Source of the DNA: Gentiana macrophylla
Lineage: Eukaryota; Streptophyta; Magnoliopsida; Gentianales; Gentianaceae
DNA length: 64,000 bases
Direction of reading: 5' to 3'
Assembly: GCA_026214975.1 (NCBI GenBank)
Contig: CM047810.1
Span: 96,736,316-96,800,315 of the forward strand
Positions 46,889 to 59,738 of the stretch are shown piece after piece; positions within the stretch are counted from its first letter, which is position 1; each line of letters starts with the position of its first letter. The notes beneath the pieces are model-generated. The model was not told where the DNA came from and ran no database searches. It worked only from the letters and a program-made list of their open reading frames with translations. Both the position numbers and the translations under genes were made by a program.

Positions 46889-48635
46889 TAAAAATAATAG
46901 TTTTTTTTTTATTATTTTCTATTATTTTGTTTTTGTTGAATAAGGGAAGCTAGGTTTGTCTTGTGTCGTCTAGGTTTTTGGTGTCGGTTTTTGGGGTCGT
47001 GCAACTTGCATAAGCGTAACTTGCAATCTCGACTATAATCTCCTTCCTCGCTATTGACATGCTTCGTCGCTAATACTTGATTCATCCAGCACTTTAGTTG
47101 AAGCTACCGCCGGTTTTCCGTTATATTACTTTTGATGAATCTTGTAAGCCTTAACGCCGCATTTACACTTTCAATTGGAGTTTGATATTTCGTATGCACA
47201 TGTTGGTCCATATTTGTATTGTAAGCTTTTGTGGCTTTATATTTGACACTTAGATGCCCTGTGTTTTCTCTGTGTGGTGATTTTTCCATCTGAGCAATTA
47301 TATCCTGTGCTTATATCAAACTTTTCTGCGCAATATGTTATGTTCCCCTATCCCCGAGGTACGTTTTGTGTTGTTTTTCATGTATGCAGGATATTTGCTA
47401 TAGCACTTGTGAGCTTTCAGACGATATTAGTTTTCCGGTGGATGGTCCACAGTCTACTGATTTCTTCAAGCATTTCTGGATCTGACTCGCGACCACTTCC
47501 AGACTTGCCACCTTCGAACTACAATCAGCTAAGTTTTCCTTATTCTGCACAACATGAGGACATGTTGTTATTTAAATGTGGGGGAGGGATTAGTGGTATC
47601 TACACATGTGCTTAATTATTACACTTATCTTTTGTATCTTTTGTTTGTGAAAAATCGAAAATTTTTGAAAATTTTAAAAATCCGTCCCGAGCATGATTTT
47701 ATTTTGGTTTACTTACTTGTTATATTCCCATACTTGTGCTCAGTTGACTAGTATTTTAGCATAGACCTTTGGTGATAAGCTTTTACTCGAATTCTTTTCA
47801 CGTAAGCCTCTTCGATGATGAGCTGAACTTAGTAGACTGTACTCATTTAAACCGATGATGTTTTATTTTGATTATCGACCGTTCACGAGTCTTGATGTCA
47901 TGGAAATTGTAATATGTGCGTAGTTGGAATTAAAGTAGAAGTATCGTGAATATACCAAGCTCTGAATGTGATAAGTGAAACGAAACTATTGTTCTTTAAA
48001 GTATGTTCAAAAACAAATATGATGAATAAGTTGTGTGTGTCGAAAGTCGGTAGATGATTTGAGTGAGGTAGGTCATATCACGAAAGTCCTATACCACTAT
48101 GATGACCAAAAGCTCACGACAATCAGAAGAAGCTGCCTTATGATTGGAGTAAGGTAGGGTATATCTCGAATATCCTATTCTGCTATGACGGGCAAGAGCT
48201 CATTCTGATGTGCGTATAAATGTGAAATAATTGAATCAACTTACGAAAGAAAGTGGTATGAATAAGTGAAAGACTTAGTTATCGCCTACCTTATCCCTAG
48301 TATAGGCCAAGGTATATGTTGTAGGGAATATCCTCTGGGTACGACTGAAAAGATTTCAAAAACACATGTATTACTCTAGTCATGACGTGAGTAGTTTTGT
48401 AGGGCGTATGTATAGTCAGGGTGATTCATTATCTGTCTTTAATGGGTATTGGTTGGTTAGCTTGATTTTAATTGTCAAGTGTGGAATCGGTGGAAGTTGA
48501 AGAAGGCTTTGCACACACTACACATTCGAGTAATCGTTTATTGCATGGGATGTATGTTTTTAATGCTAGTCGACCGGTCGTGATTTGATTTTATGTGGTT
48601 AAATGTTCAAGTAAGTCCATGGTTTTCTTGTTTTG
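46889..48635 (+). other. Non-coding 3' region of element 7
   Basis: About 1.75 kb without pol motifs or a long ORF. It has two related blocks near 48030-48110 and 48130-48200 (GAxTxxGTGAGGTAGG..ATATC) and then the pre-LTR hairpin. Confidence 0.65.
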
Positions 48636-48656
48636 TTTTGCTCGGGACGAGCAAAA
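48636..48656 (+). other. Perfect hairpin before the polypurine tract of element 7
   Basis: Stem TTTTGCTCG (48636-48644) and CGAGCAAAA (48648-48656) with loop GGA. The tract GTGTGGGGGAGT and the LTR follow within 18 bp. Confidence 0.85.
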
Positions 48657-48673
48657 GCTAAGTGTGGGGGAGT

Positions 48674-50146
48674 TGTTAACGGTGATTTTTACGGTTTATA
48701 TGACTTTATTTCGTAACAATTTCCTTCGTGTTTTACTAATTTTTATAGAAAATTAAGTGTTTAAATGAAATATTGAAAGAATGGGTGTGGAAGATATTAA
48801 AATGCAAAATCGAGCTATTTACGTGATTTTATGAGTATTTTTCTATCAATATATATGGTTCTACATTTTGCATATTTCTATCACCTTGTAGGTACATTTA
48901 TACGGCATGGAAGGAGTTAAAACGATGTTTAATTGAAGATTAAATGGAAGGAAGAAGAAGCAAATCAATTCATGGAATAGAGATTTTACCTGGACGAGCG
49001 TTCAAAAATGCATGGGACGGGCGTCTTGTCCACTGCTCGACTCAAGAAATTCACTTAAAGTGAACGAGCGTCCAACCAATCGATTTGCGTTCGTAAGATC
49101 GTAGGGATAGACTTGGAATTATCTTTATTTTTATTTGTTAGGGTTTAGCTTTTCTAATAATTACCCTAAGTCGGCTAGAACAAGTATAAAAGGAGCGGCA
49201 TTCGGCGTAACAACGCAGAACTTACCTCGAGACGAACACAAAGACGAAACGAGAAGCCACCACTCGGTCGATCGAGTGCTCTGCTCGGTCGACCGAGCCA
49301 TATTTTTATTTTTTTTTTTTTTTTTGTTTGTTCGATCCTCGAGATGAGTGAGCAAGTCCTGAACAAGCATGTGAAACCGATCGTGCGCCGTTTTGATTTC
49401 AATCTTGGATGTTTTGTGAGTTTTAAATAAAGTTTGTATCTTTATTATGCTTTTACATTGATTACGCAATTATATCGATGGATGGTTGCTTTGTGATGTT
49501 TAACGTTTGATGAAAATCTTTGTTAGACCTAGATCACCGTATTAAAGATTGGACTTTTGACCTATAAATAACGAGAGTTGCTAGGTTAAATTTCTAGGTC
49601 GCTAGATTGAGAAATCTTACACCTTTGTTATGGAAGTTAATCTTTAAGATCGAGAGATGAAAGATTAATAGGCGAATTATCTACGAGTAGAAATTCATAC
49701 CTTTGATAGGTGAACCACATCTTTATTAAATCTTCACTAAACGATCTAGGGTAGAAATTGAGAGTTACTGAGATAGGTGGATCATTGCTTGTTCCTCGTT
49801 GAATTAATTGAAAACCTTTGTGCCTTGTTCTTCGTTGCTTAGTTAGAATTTTATTTTCGTTTTAGTTTTTAGAATAGATTTTATTTTCATTAGTTAAGTT
49901 CGTAACTTTCCTTCCTGGCTTTGGACCGACAATCCTCTCCATCAGCTTTATTTTCCGCTTTAGTTTAGGTCTAGTAATAAATAGTAGTGACAATTTTAGA
50001 AGAATTAATAAGAACTAGATTAAACAACCTCGATTCCCTGAGATCGACTCCGGTATTAATCGCTATGCTACGATCCCTACACTTGGGGAATACCGGATTT
50101 ATAAATTTTAGTACTTGTTTGTTTTCCGTTGATAAAATCCGAGACA
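48674..50146 (+). repeat. 3' LTR of element 7
   Basis: 1.47 kb, TGTTAACGGTG to CCGAGACA, nearly identical to the 5' LTR. It has two adjacent palindromes (49261-49278 and 49283-49298). Confidence 0.92.
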
Positions 50147-50380
50147 ACCCCATACTCTGATTAAGTTCACCACAGACTAACAGTTCAAGTGTATCACCAT
50201 AAACTTAATCCTCGCGTGTGACACACACACAAAGTTATATGGCTACATATGATACGACTTGGGGTTTTCAGCAGTGTATAATATATAAGCACGAAACAAA
50301 TAATAAGATGAGAATAAATCTGTCATTTATTAATTCTAAAAATAATTACATAAATTGTCTTTCGGATGCTACTTCCAACA

Positions 50381-52597
50381 ATCTCCCACTTGCCCGTAAG
50401 GACAAGCAACAATTGTCTTTCGGGCACACTATATCTAACATCCCACTTGCCCGTAAAGACAAGCAATGATTGTTTTTAGAGCACCACACCCTTATTCTAT
50501 CTATCCACAACATTCTCCCACTTCCTCTAAAGCAAATGAGACATATCTCCCAATTTCATACCCGCCAAGAACTTATCAGTGACACTAGATGCCACACGAC
50601 TTGGTAAACTGATCAGCTAGGTTGTCGGCTCGAGGCGATCTTTAGGCCCGAAACGTCGCCTATCTACACGGTATGTCTGATCAGGTGGTACTCTCTTTCA
50701 ATATACTTTTGACCTCTTGTGATTGCGAAGATCATTTGCATGAGCTACCTCTCAACTGTTTTCATAGTAAAATGGTATCGGCTCATCGAGACCTGGAATT
50801 ACTTCCCGATCCAACAAAGAACTTCTCAAGCCATACTGCCTTTTTAGTTGCTCTGAAAGCTGCTATATATTCGACCAACAGAGTCAAATTGACAGTGCTG
50901 GATTGCTCCAGACTATAGCTCCATCACTATGAGTAAACACTGAGCCTGAGATCGATTCACGATCATCCTTAATCCAACAAAAAATCAAAATCAATGTAGT
51001 CAACGACACTCAGGTTCGCACCCGAATGGACAAGCATACGATTCCTCATTCTCTCAAGATACTTGAGGATGCACTATACTTCTTTCAACGTCCGAATCCA
51101 AGACTCGACTTTTATTGACTTTTAATAACCTGACTTTCTTTATCCAAAAGAGAATCTATCCTATTTTCTCTATATCCGAAGACTAAGAGAGAATTATTCC
51201 GTGAGGGGTTGGGTAGGAAACCTCTCGCTGAATTCTGCATTCGAAAATGCATTATCATCTTTAACCAATAAGATGGATGGGATATTTCCAACAACTTGTT
51301 CTCATGAATTCGATCGAATCAAATTCTAAGAATATAGCCCACTTCTCTGATTCAGAGAAGCTTTGGCTCGTCAGTTTTTGACTTCAGATAACACACACAT
51401 GTTGTTTCCAACTGTTGCAGTGTTATCTTTTATTAACACTAACGTCTACTATTTTACCAATATTGATTCTCCAGTCTACAAAAGACTCATCTATATTCTG
51501 GTCAAGCCCACACATTCCAAAACATGTGACTTTTTTTGACCTGGAGGTTTGCTTTAATCTATCAATGGATATAAGCATAGGCAATCAATCTGCCATTGGA
51601 TTTAAGCTAAAACCCTTCCGTTCTGAATGAATCTAAGCTCCATTGTACGGCAAGAAAGTGTCAGGGCATCACCCCTGGTAATCTTTCTGCTTTCCAGGGA
51701 GTCAGGCAAGGCGGAGTGGTGAGAGAGTTTCAGGGCATCACCCATTTTAAACTATCTACTTCTCAGGGAATTACCCCTAGACCACTTGGCTTTGCCTTGA
51801 AAGATAAACTTTCCATTCATTCTCATTATGTAGATCCAATTACTCTCACTGGGCCTGAGACACTAAGGTGGTTCTACAAGATGGTTAACAGAACTGGAGT
51901 ACCAAAACTCCATATATAGGTTTATGGCTTTAAACCAGCCTCCTATTGTTAGAATCTTATACAGTCTTCCCTAAAAGACTATAGGTGATCAATCACCCCC
52001 AGTAGAATGTAAAGTCTGCTAGATCACAGTGGGTCAATGGTTAAACCATACTCCCATTGCATTTGGGTGGATTGATATTCTGATCTAGTTCAGTAGTATT
52101 AATCAGCGTAATCCCCAACAACCAATGTTGGATGTGGTCTGATTAAATCAGATAGTAACTCCTTGAGTAACTGTACTTCAAGGTCTAAGGTTGTTATCTA
52201 AACATTCTTTTAGAAAGGATGTAAGAGTGTAACCGTCACTATCCGATATTAAGAATCTCATAGCCAACCATTTCTCATTGCATTGAGATATTTCACGAAC
52301 AGTCACCATCTGAACGTGTATGTAAAATCTTCAGTCCTACCTTCAAGAATTAGTGCTAAATGCCTCTATTTGCGGAATTGGAGTAAATGTTATTCACTAT
52401 TTATCCACAAATTCATAAGCATCTTCTAGGTAGACTTCTCGGTATCACATGATAATGTGAACCGTTATTTTGCAATCAATTTCTTAATTGAGTTAAGCAG
52501 TGTAATGTGGCATATCAATAACTATACAAGACAATACATGGTTTATCCTCTTAGTGAAATCATTTCACTCAGAGGTAGGCCGAGCATCAGTTCCAAA
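50381..52597 (-). pseudogene. Element 3 pol remnant
   Basis: Reverse complement of the 14.3-16.6 kb part of element 1: purine-tract units at 50380-50525, RNase H remnant to about 50960, RT traces around 51770-51900. Small ORFs on the plus strand (e.g. 50673-50918) are antisense shadows. Confidence 0.75.
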
Positions 52598-54586
52598 TGT
52601 TAGGAAATCTACGCGGGAACGCAGCGGAATTTAAAATTTTATTTCCTTTTAACCAGGATCGACTTCGTTTAAGCAATAAACAAACAAGTAGTAGACGGTG
52701 GTTACCTTGGTTGATCTAAAAGATCGACGCTTTGACCGTCTAAGGAGAGTAGTTCTGCATAGAGCCGCCCAAGTGTTCGGCCTCTACCGCTAGTCCACAC
52801 GAGCACCCCGCCGGAATCCCATCATGGATTGCTATTGGAAAACTCCAGTTGCTAGACCGGCCCTTTTCCCCTCTCTCCAATTCTCTATAGAATGCTCTCT
52901 ATTTTACACAAGAACTATTAGCTCTTGGAATTATGATGTACAAAAGAGCTTGACACTCACTTCCTTTATATAGAGGAAGTGGCGCCCCTATGTAGTGTGG
53001 AGGAGAAGAAAACCTTTTCCCAATAAAATAAGGAAAATATAATTGATTGATTTATCTCATTTATTACAATATCTCATATTAAATAAATCTAGGATATTGT
53101 CAACATCTTATATTTAATATTTCCAAGATATTGTCAATATCTTATATTGACAATATTTATCTTATTACCATAAATCAATTTACACATGTGTATACATCAC
53201 AAATATATATTACACAAATAAATCTATATATTATATATCTACACACTCAGTTGGCGCATGCAAATCTCCAATTTACATCGATGAGCCACATGCATGTTTT
53301 ATCTATATATATGTATATATTAACATCTAATATTAATATTTGGTAATACCATTAATTAAATTGCACAATCCAAGTGTATCATATACACACACAAATTGCG
53401 CCACCTTAGCCGATAAATTGGCATCCGGAATATTCTTTAATTAATATAATACTATTAATATCTTGTATTTAATTTATTCAACAATAAATAAATACCACCA
53501 TATTAATTTACCACTATAACCTTTATAGTACGAGATAAATTCTTTCCTTATTTGGTTATCAACTATAACCACATTTTAATCCGGTTACATGTTCTTATGT
53601 GTGTGACCCGATAGGCTTCCGAATATGTTGGCCGTAGACACAAAGTGCAAATTACGAAAATGCCCTTCATGCCTAACGATCACGGGATAGCGTCCTAGCA
53701 ACACACCGTGACCCCCAATCATCGGAAGAGTCAAATGCAATGACTACTACCTTTCATGTGAAACAGCTTACCATGTAAATTACAATCCTATTGTCAGAAT
53801 AATATCCATACGATCGTTAGTCGAGTGTCAAAACATCAACGACCGTATCTTATAATCTGGATATCATGCTCTCTCGAAGTAACTCGTTTACTCCCACTTT
53901 GTAAAGATTCACGAGAGTAAGACATTCCTTATAAGAAGGCCCTTTCGGATATTCGATCCCAATCATAGGATACACGATTCCCGCACGACCAATCATGTAT
54001 ACTCCGCGATGCTTCAATATCGCACCCAATCACTACCGCATGATCGCCCCGTGGCTAGGGGAAACCTCAATAGTGTCAAAGCATGACAATCCACACCGTG
54101 ATTCCATGAAGACTCGGTCCTAAGGATAATTACACAACTGTCACATAGTGTGACACTTATCCGTGTAAGTGGGTCGATCTAACGTCGCATTCTCTAATAC
54201 ACGCCCACGTCTACCCAAGTGTCTCTACACTTCGATAGACGAGATCTATCCCCGCCTTAAAGACAGAAGACATCAAATACGTGCTAACTTTGCTTATACT
54301 ATCAATGCCCTGCTTAATAGTACATCAGCCTAGAGACATTTAAGTATCAAACTTATTAAAGTGATTAGAGATCTCATCAACCATAATCGCCTATCATGGT
54401 TTCTCTATCACAATTTAATACTAAGGACGTTATCATATAACAATTCATAATTGGTTCTTTAAAAGAACATATATATGACAACAGAAAAGCCATTTAATAT
54501 ATGTATAAACATAAAGAAATAGTAGAAATGATCCGACCCGGTCGGATCCGGTCCAACCCGATTGGGTTTAGGACACTATTTCAACA
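52598..54586 (-). mobile_element. Family-B solo LTR
   Basis: 1.99 kb, plus-strand ends TGTTAGGAAATC and CTATTTCAACA, exact CCAAA duplication (52593-52597, 54587-54591). It matches 34461-36375 in reverse. No internal region or second LTR. Solo LTRs arise by recombination between the two LTRs of one element. Confidence 0.93.
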
Positions 54587-57500
54587 CCAAATACTATGCT
54601 ATAGCCTATATCTGAGCATGGAATACTCTCTTCTCTGGTGACATCAGAGATTCATCCAAATATTTAGATGAACTATTCGGCGTTTCGAGTAGTCTTTAGA
54701 CAAAATATCTATTACTCAAAAACTCCCAATAGCTTGTATCCTTCATAAGACCCCGAAGGTCAATATGAACAAGCAATGATACTTCTTTAGCTCTATTAAC
54801 CTTTCCTAATTGAAAGCTTACTTAGTTATTTTTCCTTTGAGATAGTGTTCTTAGACTGGGAGTTGGAATCACCCTTAGCCAGTCTTCAGATATTATCTCT
54901 AGGATATATGCACTAATAAATAGATGCTGAAGAATCATTTATCTAAATACGGAAACCATTTGTCTTAATAGCTTATGATGTGTTACATATACCTTTTCAG
55001 CATTACTTAGTGGTTTTGACTTTATCAGACAAAAGTCTGAGTCTCAGAATCGCATACAAATGTCATATTCACTTTCTTTGAGGAAACTATATTATCGATG
55101 TGAAAGTGAATCCATTTGTTCCAACGAATCTGAAAATAGAAATTAGATTTCTACGATATTCAAGGATTAAAATCCGAAATTTATTTCCTTATATCACTCC
55201 CACTATCTTAGCTGAAATAACTGCCCGTTGTCTACTCTTTAATCATGAATGCTCAGCTACCTTGTTCTTGCAAAATAACTTTAGCTTTCGAGTCAAATTA
55301 CTCGGTTAAGAAAGTATCTAAGGATTCATAGGTTAGTGATCCGAAATCACTTTCCTTATCCTTTACTTTCTTTGAATAATAGTTCAGTTTAGCCTTTAAC
55401 TTGTTTAGTTTAGACGACTTATACATGTACACATTTACCTTCCCATTCTTGGCTTTCTTTAAAGGAAATGGCCGTGAACTAGCAGTTCATTTGAGTAGAC
55501 ACTACTCGTAAACTGTGGGATGTCTAGTGAGATTGATACCAAATCATTCTCCATCTTTGAACTAATTTTGTTTTGTCTCTCGTTCAACACAAGTGACAAC
55601 AGTGACATTCTTATCAACGTCACTTAAGTTTGAAGGCTTAAGAGGAACATCCTCTTCCGAAAAATTAATTTGCATTTTCGATTATTGAGTTCAACGTTCT
55701 TGTTACTTTTCCATTTTTACGAAGTAATTACTAGTCAATTTATCGTGTTTAGTAGTTTAGATACCTTGAGATGATATGTAGTTGTAAAATTAAATTATGA
55801 CAGAACTATAAATCAAATCATACACCACAACAAATAATATATTTTAGGAATTATAAACGTGATGTCATGCATGCAGTTTATCCTACCCTTCCAAGAATTT
55901 AATCTCACACCTATAATGCCGCCGTAGGGTAGGTGAAAGAGGTGACGATTAAATCGAGACAATCTCTCTCATCAATTAACTGAGAATCAGACATCTCAAA
56001 TTTTTTTGTTGATTACCTTCCTTTTTCAGCCAATATATTTCCTAAAATATCCTTGTGAGTGTGACCTACTGTTTTAGATTTTTAAGTACGCCCCGAGTAT
56101 GCCACCGTAGGGTAGGTCAGTGACCCGACGAGTACTCAAAATCCTTTCCTTTCGGAAACCAAGCCTTGAATTTTGATAGCGGTGAAGGCCATCCGTAGGG
56201 GGCCGAAATCAAAGCGGCACGAGGCGTCACCATTCTCTCATGTGCTTGTGTCAACAGTAGAGGCCGTGGGGTCGGTTGTCACATTCCCCGCTCCCACTCG
56301 TCATTTTGAAAAATAGGTAGCCCTATTAGGATTTTCAGAATTTATTTACAATCCGAAAAAAAAATAAATGATGAATATTTAAATTTATCCGCCCACTATT
56401 TCATCGGTTCCAAATACCGTCTAACTACTGTCACTTATTCACGACTTTCCAATTTCTCGGAATTATAAATTCTTTGTGTAGACACTACACAACTAACATT
56501 CACTAAGAATTTTATAATCCTAATATATTATGACTTATGAATTTCTCAATAATTTGAAAACAATAAATCATGAAATTTAAAGCTCTCACTAGTTTATTGG
56601 TTTCAAATACCGTCTAACTAGCGATACCTTATTCATGGTTTTCCAATTTATCGATTATTTAGAAATTTGTGTTGATACTACACAGTTAAAATTCATCAAA
56701 AGAATTTTATAGTCCTAATATCGTCATGATAAAATTTTAGGATCGTAGAATTTTATCTCAATAATTTGAAAACAATAAATCTTGAAAAGCAATCACCAAC
56801 TTATCGGTATTAAACCCTGGTTGAGCTTTAACCGAGTTCACCGAACGGTGTCGGGATTGGCTAAGCCGACCCGTCCTCTTCGTTGGTTCATATACTACTG
56901 CTAGATGAATCGGGCTAAGGTTGCCCAATTGAGCCGAAACTCACCGGATAGCTTGACCTTGCCGGACTTCGACGCTTAACGCCGCGCGTGTCTGCGGTGT
57001 TTGGGAGTTGAAAATTGGGCTAAGGTTGCCCCATTGAGCCTCAGCTCACCGGATAGCTTGACCTTGCCGGACCCCCGTGGCTAACCCCGCACTTGGACGG
57101 ACAAGTCGAGTCGAGCCGAAGCCCTGTTCACCGCCCGAACCAATTTTCGAACCTTTTGCTCAGTTGGTGTCCAAGTTTTCCGGATTTTCCAAATTTTCAA
57201 TTATTAAAATTCTTGAATTAGTCACTACATAATTAAAATCCACGAATGATTTTTAGATCCAAAACAAATTTATCATGTGAATTTTATAGCCCGATAAAAT
57301 TCCGTTTCCTTTAATTAATTTAACTTACTTTTAATTTAAATTAATTAACGTGCTCATACATGCCTAATTATTATCAATATTAATTTTCAACATGTATGCA
57401 TATGCTAGGAGTGGAATTCATGAATATGATGCATGACATGGTTATATCACATAAATAATCACAAAAGAAAATAAATGCGAAAAATAAACCACTGAGATAG

Positions 57501-58130
57501 ACCGTTGGTACCCCCGTATTTAATCTATAAATAAACAAATAAACCCTAAATTATTTGTAGCCGCCGTCGGGTATAAGAATTTTCTGTTCCATATCTTCAA
57601 TAAAAAGCCCTTCTAGCTGAATTGGTTGAAGCTCCTTCTTCCTTCATCACCACCCGAGTTCGATTCACCCCCCCTCCCTTTTTTATGAACAGTTTTATTT
57701 ATTTATTTTTTCGAATAGAAAAAACAATTCAGACATAAAAAAAAATTATTTGATCCGGCCAAGGAGATTTGAACTCAGGTCTGCAAACCATTAAAACTGT
57801 GACTTGAACACTGCGCCGGCGTTCATATTTGATGTAGAATGCATCCGAATTAAATAAAAAATGGGTTTGCCGAATTGAAATTAAATCAAAACAGAAAATT
57901 AAATTGCAAAATTAAATTACATGTCATCTTATACCCGGAAAAATGGGTTTACAATAGATCTAACGGTAAACAAATACCATCCCCAATCCATCTCGTCAAC
58001 CAAATCATTCAACCATGCATTTATATAAAAAAAAAATATAAAAGATGCAATATTTATTCATTTCCACTCCTTATTAATTAATTATGCAATCATGATCACA
58101 AAATCGCTTTAACCTTGCTTTGATACCACA
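54587..58130 (-). other. Element 3 gag and leader, degenerate
   Basis: Reverse counterpart of 9673-14400 in element 1 without the DNA transposon. Includes tandem leader repeats (about 56330-56740), the GC-richer block (56790-57130) and the tRNA-like pair (57605-57830). No convincing sense ORF. Confidence 0.75.
58116..58128 (-). other. Primer-binding site of element 3
   Basis: Minus-strand TGGTATCAAAGCA, iMet type with one change, two bases from the LTR. Confidence 0.75.
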
Positions 58131-59738
58131 TGCTGGATATGCAGAAACCCGAATCCGGATCCGATCCATAATTGGATCGTCAGATCTGATCCACAGCACC
58201 GATCGAGACACTCGATCTTGCATAGTGGAAGCTACGAATTATATTCGTTTACGATTTTACCACAATATGATTCGCATAAATAATTAATAACTACAAGAAG
58301 GTTAGTAGATTTACCCAAACTGGAGAGAGACGATAAATCAACAAAAGGGAGAAGCTGTAGTCTTCCGGATTGTATCTCCAAGCGACGACTGGTGGACGTC
58401 GATCCTCGCCGTAGAACCTCCTCGAATATGGAGAAGAAAAAACCCTAAGTTTTCTTCTCTTAATGACTAGAACGAGAAACTAATTTTTCTCTTCTTTTTA
58501 GTGAATGGTGGCGCCAATACTACTTGTCAATTGTGTTGGGAGGAACTCTCTTTATATAGGAAAATAACTAGTCAAGAGAGAGTTATCCTTTTCACAATAC
58601 CATTACCTATTAATTCCCATAAGGAAAAGATATTTTTGCCAAAAGATAAGAGATAATTCCCAAAAAAATCAATCTCTTATTTTTCCATTAATTATCCAAC
58701 AAATAGATAATTAAATAATTACACATATGATATAATCTAGAAAAATTTCTTTCCCTAATTATCCACAAAATAGGCGCCACTTTTTAGCCATTTTAATAGA
58801 GAATGTCTTTTCTATTTTACATATTATTTACCAAATAAATAATATTCCATATTCATTAAATAGACCAACTATTAAATTTATTCTCGAGGTTCTATAAAAC
58901 GAGAAAACACTCGCGTGTTAGGAGCCAACCCGGGGACCATGGACCTATAACCAGTAGCTACAATAAATTAAATAAAATATTCATCGAACAAAATATTTCT
59001 ACTTAATTCATTAATTCCGGAATTACGTCACCATAAATCCGAAACTGAACTCTATCGATTATAGATATAACTTATTCTCAAAACGTCGAGTCGAGTCGAA
59101 AAGTGTCCACTGATATAATCATTACATATAAACTAACCCTCCATAGACTATCCGTAATGAAGCAGGATTATTTCTGTAAACCTTCTTCAATACATTTTAT
59201 CCTTATTTACCATTAACCCACTAGTGATCAATTAGTTTATAACAAACACATCAAACCCTATCCTGAAACAAGCAGGAGCCTGTAAATACTTTAGGATTAA
59301 GGTTAATCCATATATGATCATCTTGTGATTTAATAAGATTCCTCAATCACAGAATTATATGAGAAACTCAGATTAAATCGGTCCAGTCCTACATGACTCT
59401 CATCATATATAAATGCTCCACTTAGACAACCAATGTCGACGGTCCGGATAGGACGGTCACACCATAAATTGTTCTGGGCGCATTAATGGTGGTTTAATCA
59501 ATAGACCCCATACTTTGATTAAGTTCACCACGGACTAACAGTTCAAGTGTATCACCATAAACTTAATCCTCGCGTGTGACACACACACAAAGTTATATGG
59601 CGACATATGATACGACTTGGGGTTTTCAGCAGTGTATAATATATATGCACGAAGCAAATAATAAGATGAGAATAAATCTGTCATTTATTAATTCTAAAAA
59701 TAATTACATAAATTGTCTTTCAGGCGCTACTTCCAACA
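58131..59738 (-). repeat. 5' LTR of element 3, shared with element 4
   Basis: 1.61 kb. It is followed on the plus-strand side by a second family-A internal region instead of host DNA, so the array reads LTR-internal-LTR-internal. Confidence 0.9.

Larger units (their letters stand above)
42926..50146 (+). mobile_element. Gag-only Ty3/gypsy (Athila/Tat-like) element 7
   Basis: Complete non-autonomous element: LTRs 42926-44405 and 48674-50146 (TGTTAACGGTG to CCGAGACA), exact ACCCC duplication (42921-42925, 50147-50151), Asp-type primer site, gag-like ORF, hairpins, purine tract GTGTGGGGGAGT. No pol. The TGGCGCCGTTGCCGGGGA-type primer site and the GGGAGGCAACCC hairpin are features I associate with Athila/Tat elements (memory). 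The LTRs are very similar with small indels, making this one of the younger insertions. Confidence 0.9.
41550..50380 (-). repeat. 3' LTR of element 3, split by element 7
   Basis: Halves 41550-42925 and 50147-50380, joined at TAGACCCC|ATACT as in the intact LTR at 59512. The second ACCCC is the target duplication of element 7. Confidence 0.9.
41550..59738 (-). mobile_element. Family-A copia retrotransposon, element 3 (with two nested insertions)
   Basis: Reverse-oriented copy of element 1's family: 5' LTR 59738-58131, primer site TGGTATCAAAGCA (58128-58116), internal 58130-50381, 3' LTR 50380-41550. The 3' LTR is split by element 7 (42926-50146) and the internal region by a solo LTR (52598-54586). 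The internal region lacks the DNA transposon present in element 1. LTRs without insertions are about 1.61 kb, 150 bp shorter than in element 1. RNase H traces lie around 50560-50960 on the minus strand. CTTTT precedes 41550, but the other flank is another internal region, so no duplication can be tested. Confidence 0.88.

Noticed and set aside
50218..50469. Plus-strand ORF of 83 codons, also at 59576-59830
   Set aside because: Antisense to the family-A LTR start and purine-tract repeats. Its repeat-like protein end only reflects the triplicated tract.
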